This document shows, piece after piece, positions 58,539 to 64,000 of a DNA stretch of 64,000 nucleotides. The DNA is from an uncultured Prochlorococcus sp. Its GTDB lineage: Bacteria; Cyanobacteriota; Cyanobacteriia; PCC-6307; Cyanobiaceae. Under the pieces are notes generated by a model. That model made no database searches, was not told the DNA's origin, and saw only the letters and a program-made list of their open reading frames with translations. The position numbers and the translations under genes were made by a program. Every line of letters begins with the position of its first letter. Within the stretch, counting starts at the first letter, position 1. Where the stretch lies: NCBI GenBank assembly GCA_902535175.1, contig CACASR010000001.1:62001-126000 (forward strand). Direction: 5' to 3'.

Positions 58539-60068
58539 ATGAATGATAAAAAATTTGGTAAATCAAATAAAATGCAAGTACAAAAATTACCAACTGGTAT
58601 AGAAGGTTTTGATGATGTTTGTAGGGGTGGGTTGCCTGTATCTCGAAGTACACTCGTTAGTGGTACTTCAGGAACTGGTAAAACTGTTTTTTCTCTGCAA
58701 TATCTACACCATGGAATTTGCAATTTTGATGAGCCTGGAATCTTTGTAACATTTGAGGAATCACCCTTAGATATTATTAGAAATGCCGCAAGTTTTGGTT
58801 GGGATTTACAAGAATTAATTGATCAAAATAAACTTTTTATTTTGGACGCATCTCCAGATCCTGATGGTCAGGATGTGGCTGGTAACTTCGACTTGTCTGG
58901 TCTTATTGAGAGAATTAGTTATGCAATTAGAAAATATAAAGCTAAAAGAGTTGCCATAGATTCAATAACTGCTGTCTTTCAACAGTATGATGCTATTTAC
59001 GTTGTAAGAAGGGAAATATTTAGATTGATAGCAAGATTAAAAGAAATAGGTGTGACAACAGTTATGACTACAGAAAGGGTGGATGATTACGGACCAATTG
59101 CTAGATATGGTGTAGAAGAATTTGTATCTGATAATGTTGTCTTATTAAGAAATGTTCTTGAGTCAGAAAAGAGAAGAAGAACTCTAGAAGTTCTGAAGTT
59201 AAGAGGTACCGTACATATGAAAGGTGAATATCCATTCACTATGGGAATGGACGGAATAAGTGTGTTTGCCTTAGGAGCAATGAGATTAACGCAGAGATCC
59301 TCAAATATTAGGATTAGCTCTGGAGTCAAAGATCTTGATGATATGTGTGGTGGAGGATATTTTCAAGATTCCATTATTCTCGCCACTGGAGCAACTGGTA
59401 CGGGCAAAACAATGCTTGTGTCTAAATTTGTTGAAGATGCTTATAACAATAATGAAAGAGCAATACTTTTTGCATATGAAGAATCTAGGGCTCAATTGCT
59501 CAGGAATGCTACTAGCTGGGGTATAGATTTTGAAAAAATGGAAAGTGATGGATTATTAAAAATTATTTGTGCATATCCTGAATCAACTGGTTTAGAGGAT
59601 CACTTACAAATTATAAAAACTCAAATTAATCAATTTAAACCAAAAAGAATGGCAATTGATTCTCTATCTGCATTAGCAAGAGGTGTAAGTTTGAATGCAT
59701 TTAGACAGTTTGTAATTGCTGTTACTGGTTATACAAAACAAGAGGAAATAGCAGGCTTTTTTACTAATACTGCGGAAGAATTTATGGGAAGTCATTCTAT
59801 AACTGATTCTCATATCTCAACAATTACAGACACCATATTGTTGCTTCAATATGTAGAAATAAAAGGTGAGATGGCTCGAGCTTTAAATGTTTTTAAAATG
59901 CGGGGATCATGGCATGATAAGCGAATACGGGAATTTATCATTACAAATAGTGGACCAGAAATAAGGGATTCTTTTTCTAATTTTGAACAAATATTTAGCG
60001 GTGCCCCTCATAGAGTTGTGCCTGATCAAAATGTTCAAAATGTTTTTAAAGGAATCGATACTAATTAG
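58539..60068 (+). CDS. kaiC: Circadian clock ATPase/kinase KaiC
   Basis: 509 residues. CI Walker A SGTSGTGKT (about 41-49) and CII ATGATGTGKT; autophosphorylation region SITDSHISTITD carries the Ser-Thr pair equivalent to S431/T432. The reading frame is full length. Begins 67 nt after the kaiB frame ends. Its stop overlaps nblS by 4 nt tail-to-tail. No kaiA is nearby, as expected for Prochlorococcus hourglass-type timing. Confidence 0.97.
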   Translation: MNDKKFGKSNKMQVQKLPTGIEGFDDVCRGGLPVSRSTLVSGTSGTGKTVFSLQYLHHGICNFDEPGIFVTFEESPLDIIRNAASFGWDLQELIDQNKLFILDASPDPDGQDVAGNFDLSGLIERISYAIRKYKAKRVAIDSITAVFQQYDAIYVVRREIFRLIARLKEIGVTTVMTTERVDDYGPIARYGVEEFVSDNVVLLRNVLESEKRRRTLEVLKLRGTVHMKGEYPFTMGMDGISVFALGAMRLTQRSSNIRISSGVKDLDDMCGGGYFQDSIILATGATGTGKTMLVSKFVEDAYNNNERAILFAYEESRAQLLRNATSWGIDFEKMESDGLLKIICAYPESTGLEDHLQIIKTQINQFKPKRMAIDSLSALARGVSLNAFRQFVIAVTGYTKQEEIAGFFTNTAEEFMGSHSITDSHISTITDTILLLQYVEIKGEMARALNVFKMRGSWHDKRIREFIITNSGPEIRDSFSNFEQIFSGAPHRVVPDQNVQNVFKGIDTN

Positions 60069-62131
60069 ATAATTTCTTGAATTTCAGAACCTCGAAAAGA
60101 ATCTGAATTATTAATAGCTTTTGTCAATAATTCATCTTTATCAGATTGTGCCAAGGCTAAATCAAACCAAAACGTTGTTCCCACTCCTAATTCACTAGCC
60201 ATACGAATCTCCCCACCGTGTTTTTCAATTATTCCACGCACTATAGATAAACCTAAACCGGTTCCTTGCTCAGTATGAACAGAATTTTCTACTCTATAAA
60301 AACGGTCAAATATCTTTTCTTGATCAGCCTGAGATATTCCTGAGCCAGTATCAGCAATCTCAATTCTTACTTTTGGAAGTGGTGAAACTAATTCACATTG
60401 AGGAGCGGCTTCGTTTTTAATACTTGGAGGGAAAGCAGGACAGGAATCTGGCCAAGTATAAGCTCTTATAATTAAGGCGCTGTTTTTTGGACTAAATTTC
60501 AATCCATTTCCTAGTAAATTATCAAAAACCTGCAAAAGTAAATCAAAATTACCAAGAATTGGAGGAATTGTTTCCTCTATATCATGAGCTAATGAAACAT
60601 TTTTTTCTGAAGCATTAAGTCTATAATTTCTAAGAGTCTGTTCTATTGCGGGTTTTATGTCCATTTGCTCAAGCTGAACAATTTTCCCAGACTCCAATCT
60701 AGATAAATCTAGTACATCATTTACTAGCCTTGTTAACCTATCAGTCTCTGAATTTGCAATTCCTAAAAATTCTATTTGTTCTTCATCAGAAAGCTGATCT
60801 TTTAAATCATGTAAGGTCTCTACATAACTTTTGATATTAAAAAGAGGTGTCCTTAATTCATGCGATACATTGCTTATGAATCTATTTTGCGCCGCGTTAA
60901 GTTCAACTTCTCTAGTTAAATCTTGTATTGTCACAGCAATTCCTTTTAATTCAACTTTATTTGTATCTAAGACTGATTGAAGAACAATTCTTAAGGTTCT
61001 TGCTGGTTCTCCTAAACTGAATCTTAAATCGTCTTTCTCCTTTTCCCTGTTTAAAATAGACTCTATATTTGTATGTAAGTCGTTGGATAAAATTTCGGGG
61101 ATTTCATTTAAAAAATGTTTACCTTCTAGAAATCTTCCTTCCCAACGAAATAATCTCTTTGCTGTTGGATTAGTAAGTACAATCTTGCCTTGTGAGTCCA
61201 ATAATATTGCACCATCAGCCATTGTAGCTATTAATGATTGCTGCTTGATTTGTGCCGCTTTTAGTTCTTCTATATTTGCTTCATCATAATTTTCTAACTG
61301 CGTGGCCATTCGGTTAAATCCATTTAAGAGTTCTCCTAAATCACCTGTCATGGGTAAAGAAATTCTGGATTTAAAATTTCCTCTTGAAATTTCTCTAACA
61401 CCTCTTACTAATTCTCTTACTGGTCTTGTAATTGTCAGTGCATTAAATACAGCTCCAAGTATTACTAAAACCCAAATAGAGATAAAAACTGCAATGGTTA
61501 CTTCTCTAGTTAAGGCAGCACTGGCGAGTGCTTTTTTATTAGGGGTAACTCCCAACGCTAAAGTTCCAAGATATTTGCCTTTCCACAACATAGGGACAAA
61601 TACATCTGTTACTTGACCTTGAGGTGTCGCATGCTGCCTAACTAAGGGGAATTGCGGCCTCTTTTTTAATTCTGAAGGTAGTTTTAATTTTCGAGTGAGC
61701 TGAAACTGACTGTCTGAGCTTGTTGGGGTTGCACTGATAGGTATCCCAAGTTGAACAATATCTTCAGCATCAGTAAAGAAAATATAACGGAGGTTTCGAC
61801 TTGATCTCCAAAACTTCTCAGCTACATTTGAAATTTCTTTTTTTTGGTTATTAGCGACTAATTCTGTAACATTCCCAGATAACAACAAGCCAAGATCTCG
61901 AGCATATCTAGTATCATTCATTCCGGCATCTCTTTGGATACTATTTAACGCAAAAAAAGTTATTCCTGTCATTAGAAGACTTACGACAAGAGTTGCTATA
62001 GCTAACAACTTTGTTCTTAAACTGAATCCACTCCACCAAGCGATGAGTCCATTAATCCAATAGTTACTATGCATATCTTCATTTTCAGTCATGTTATATT
62101 TTATATTTTCTCGATTATTGGTATCTACCAT
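60065..62131 (-). CDS. nblS: Sensor histidine kinase NblS (Hik33/DspA type)
   Basis: 688 residues: two membrane helices (about 40-62 and 212-232) flanking an extracytoplasmic domain, HAMP, PAS (SLIATMADGAILLDSQGKIVLTNP), HisKA box FISNVSHELRTPLFN, and HATPase motifs including DTGSGIS and GTGLGLSIVRG. With response regulator RpaB it controls high-light and nutrient-stress genes including hli. Ends 4 nt into the kaiC stop. Confidence 0.93.
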   Translation of the reverse strand: MVDTNNRENIKYNMTENEDMHSNYWINGLIAWWSGFSLRTKLLAIATLVVSLLMTGITFFALNSIQRDAGMNDTRYARDLGLLLSGNVTELVANNQKKEISNVAEKFWRSSRNLRYIFFTDAEDIVQLGIPISATPTSSDSQFQLTRKLKLPSELKKRPQFPLVRQHATPQGQVTDVFVPMLWKGKYLGTLALGVTPNKKALASAALTREVTIAVFISIWVLVILGAVFNALTITRPVRELVRGVREISRGNFKSRISLPMTGDLGELLNGFNRMATQLENYDEANIEELKAAQIKQQSLIATMADGAILLDSQGKIVLTNPTAKRLFRWEGRFLEGKHFLNEIPEILSNDLHTNIESILNREKEKDDLRFSLGEPARTLRIVLQSVLDTNKVELKGIAVTIQDLTREVELNAAQNRFISNVSHELRTPLFNIKSYVETLHDLKDQLSDEEQIEFLGIANSETDRLTRLVNDVLDLSRLESGKIVQLEQMDIKPAIEQTLRNYRLNASEKNVSLAHDIEETIPPILGNFDLLLQVFDNLLGNGLKFSPKNSALIIRAYTWPDSCPAFPPSIKNEAAPQCELVSPLPKVRIEIADTGSGISQADQEKIFDRFYRVENSVHTEQGTGLGLSIVRGIIEKHGGEIRMASELGVGTTFWFDLALAQSDKDELLTKAINNSDSFRGSEIQEII

Positions 62132-62135
62132 AAGC

Positions 62136-63467
62136 TTAATTCTCCTTAGAAAATTTTTTTCTGACTTGGTAACCTATGTCATTTCTGAAGTAAATACCCT
62201 CAAAATGAATTTTTTTTAAATTCTTATATGCTTTTTCAAAAACCTTATCGAAGTCTTTATCTTGGCAGACAATACTTAGGACTCTTCCTCCATTGGTTAA
62301 TAATTTCCCATCTTCACTTAAAGAAGTCCCTGAGTCGAAGATTTGACAATCATTTGTGTCAATCTCATCCATACTTATTTGAAAGCCAGTTTTATATTCG
62401 TGAGGATAACCTTTGGAGGTAGCTATTACACAACCACTAACTTTATCAGAAGTATTAATTATTTCATCACCAATTAAATTTCCCATTGAGCATTTTTCTA
62501 AAAGAAATACAAAGTTTTGATCCATCAAGGGCATTATTGTTTGGCATTCTGGATCGCCAAACCTACAATTATATTCTATAACTTTGGGCCCAGATTCTGT
62601 GATCATTAATCCAAAGTAAATTACGCCTCTATAGTCAATATTTCTTTTATTTAGTTCATTTATTGTAGGTTCAATTATCTCTTTGATAATTTTATTAAGG
62701 CAATCTTCTGTTAATAAAGGCGCAGGAGAATAAGCCCCCATACCTCCTGTATTTGGCCCCTTATCTTCTTCATTAAGTCGTTTGTGATCTTGGGCGGTCG
62801 GAAGTAAGGTGTATCTCTTCCCATCGCATAAAGCAAAAACTGAAACTTCTGGCCCTTGAATTTTTTCTTCTAGAACAACTATATTCCCAGAGTTGCCAAA
62901 TCTACCATTAAAAATCGACTCTGCTGCTTTAAAACATTCATCTTTTGAATTAGGAATAAAAACACCTTTACCTGAAGCTAGACCATCAGCTTTTACTACC
63001 AGTGGAATTGATGCAGAATTGATGATTTTTTTTGCTTCTTCAACAGAATTGACTTTCCAAAAGTTTGCAGTTGGAATATTTGCGTCTTGCATAAATTCCT
63101 TCGCCCAAGATTTACTAAATTCTAATTTTGCTCCATCTTTATTAGGACCAAATACTTTAAAATCTTTTTGGCGAAGAAAATCAGCTAATCCATTTGCTAG
63201 AGGTATTTCTGGTCCAATTACAACTAAATCTATGTTAAGAAAATCAAGCTTTTCTAAAAGTTCATTTTTATTATTTATATCAATTTTTATTCTTTCACAT
63301 TTATTTATTCTTTCTGAACCACCGTTACCAGGTATTAAATAAACTTTTTTAATTAATTCATTTTTTTGTATAGCCCAAGCTAAAGAGTTTTCTCTCCCGC
63401 CATTTCCAATAATTAAGATATTTTCTAATCTAATTATGCTCCTAGAACTTTTTGAATGAATTCCCAT
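62136..63467 (-). CDS. purD: Phosphoribosylamine--glycine ligase
   Basis: 443 residues. ILIIGNGGRENSLAWA start, KADGLASGKGV (ATP grasp), GPNTGGMGAYSPAPLL, and EYNCRFGDPECQTIMPL are GARS markers. Second step of purine synthesis. Upstream of, and divergent from, purC. Confidence 0.95.
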   Translation of the reverse strand: MGIHSKSSRSIIRLENILIIGNGGRENSLAWAIQKNELIKKVYLIPGNGGSERINKCERIKIDINNKNELLEKLDFLNIDLVVIGPEIPLANGLADFLRQKDFKVFGPNKDGAKLEFSKSWAKEFMQDANIPTANFWKVNSVEEAKKIINSASIPLVVKADGLASGKGVFIPNSKDECFKAAESIFNGRFGNSGNIVVLEEKIQGPEVSVFALCDGKRYTLLPTAQDHKRLNEEDKGPNTGGMGAYSPAPLLTEDCLNKIIKEIIEPTINELNKRNIDYRGVIYFGLMITESGPKVIEYNCRFGDPECQTIMPLMDQNFVFLLEKCSMGNLIGDEIINTSDKVSGCVIATSKGYPHEYKTGFQISMDEIDTNDCQIFDSGTSLSEDGKLLTNGGRVLSIVCQDKDFDKVFEKAYKNLKKIHFEGIYFRNDIGYQVRKKFSKEN

Positions 63468-63599
63468 ATATTGTTTTTAAAGGTTATGAGGTTTCGATGA
63501 ATAATCAGTTAAAATGAAATAAAATCATTTGAAGTTGATCTCTAATAATTATGTTAATTATAAAAAGTACTTTAGTAATCATAATGAGGTTTTAAATTA

Positions 63600-64000
63600 A
63601 TGAATAATAAATATGAGTTGATATATGAAGGCAAAGCGAAAAAAGTATTTACTTATGATGATCTAGATAAAGTAAAAATTGAATTTAAAGATGATGCTAC
63701 AGCTTTTAATGCGTTGAAAAAAGAAAAATTTGAAGGTAAAGGCAAACTTAACTGCCTTATAAGTGCAAGAATTTTTGAGATTCTCATTAAGAAGAATATT
63801 CCAACTCATTTTATTGAACTTGAAAATGAAAATACAATGATTGCAAAAAAAATAAAAGTAATTCCATTAGAAATTGTTTTAAGAAATACTGCCTATGGTT
63901 CTTTGTGTAAACAAACAACTATTAAACCTGGAACTTTGCTATCAAAACCATTAATTGATATCTATCTTAAAAATGATGAACTTAATGATCCCCTACTTAC
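63600..64000 (+). CDS. purC: SAICAR synthetase, 3' end outside window
   Basis: ATG at 63600: YELIYEGKAKKVF, then KGKLNCLISARIFEILIKKNIPTHFIELENENTM, IPLEIVLRNTAYGSL match the PurC N-terminal half. Runs off the window after about 133 codons. Catalyses aspartate addition to CAIR in purine synthesis. Paired with purD divergently. Confidence 0.95.
   Translation, partial: MNNKYELIYEGKAKKVFTYDDLDKVKIEFKDDATAFNALKKEKFEGKGKLNCLISARIFEILIKKNIPTHFIELENENTMIAKKIKVIPLEIVLRNTAYGSLCKQTTIKPGTLLSKPLIDIYLKNDELNDPLL

Noticed and set aside
59087-59526. Several ORFs on both strands inside kaiC
   Set aside because: Alternative-frame shadows of a clearly conserved gene.
1-64000. CRISPR arrays, insertion sequences, integrases, rRNA genes
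   Set aside because: No regularly spaced repeats, transposase motifs or rRNA sequence were noticed.

Overview
The window reads as a chromosome segment of a marine picocyanobacterium, most likely a high-light Prochlorococcus. The evidence is very AT-rich DNA, tiny intergenic gaps in the core regions, kaiB-kaiC without kaiA beside rpmA/rplU, NblS, a photosystem II S4-domain protein, a plant-type [2Fe-2S] ferredoxin, several very short high-light-inducible (Hli) proteins and dozens of 25-60 residue membrane peptides. No transposase, integrase or CRISPR array was seen. One tRNA gene (Val-GAC) is present.

Layout. (1) 1-2.8 kb: a minus-strand three-gene cassette (SABATH-type methyltransferase, Leu/Glu-dehydrogenase-like enzyme, sarcosine-oxidase-family flavoenzyme cut by the window edge), less AT-rich than its surroundings and possibly acquired. 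(2) 2.9-7.0 kb: small membrane/peptide genes, some in overlapping operons, then two Hli genes. (3) 7.2-13.2 kb: a plus-strand operon for a nickel-dependent guanidine hydrolase (GdmH type), its HypA/HypB nickel chaperones, a three-part NitT/TauT-type ABC importer and a Rieske oxygenase. (4) 13.3-36 kb: an island-like region with low density of large genes but many small ORFs, candidate structured RNAs (a probable glutamine-II riboswitch with its downstream peptide, two copies of an unnamed hairpin, a multi-hairpin RNA candidate, a terminator-bearing sRNA candidate), more hli genes, two fatty-acid desaturases and decayed genes including a DUF805 pseudogene. (5) 36-46 kb: flavoprotein, GAF protein, DUF2214/DUF1643, pirin, MurD, SDR, a stand-alone NAD-dependent ligase-like adenylation protein divergent from a photolyase-like protein with permuted domain order, and DoxX. 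(6) 46.3-64 kb: densely packed core genes (FMN-binding protein, ICMT-like, tRNA-Val, S4 protein, serA, prmA, ferredoxin, pentapeptide protein, rnz, spoIID-like, truB, methyltransferase, rpmA, rplU, kaiB, kaiC, nblS, purD, purC).

How genes work together. Gene order guanidinase-hypA-hypB-ABC transporter fits import of guanidine or a derivative, nickel loading and hydrolysis to urea and ammonia. The Rieske oxygenase 3 nt downstream suggests an added oxidative step, possibly on substituted guanidines (inference). NblS, Hli proteins, desaturases and photolyase-like genes fit a light-stress theme. The clock pair is unusual here: kaiC is intact but kaiB carries an in-frame stop codon, which deserves checking first.
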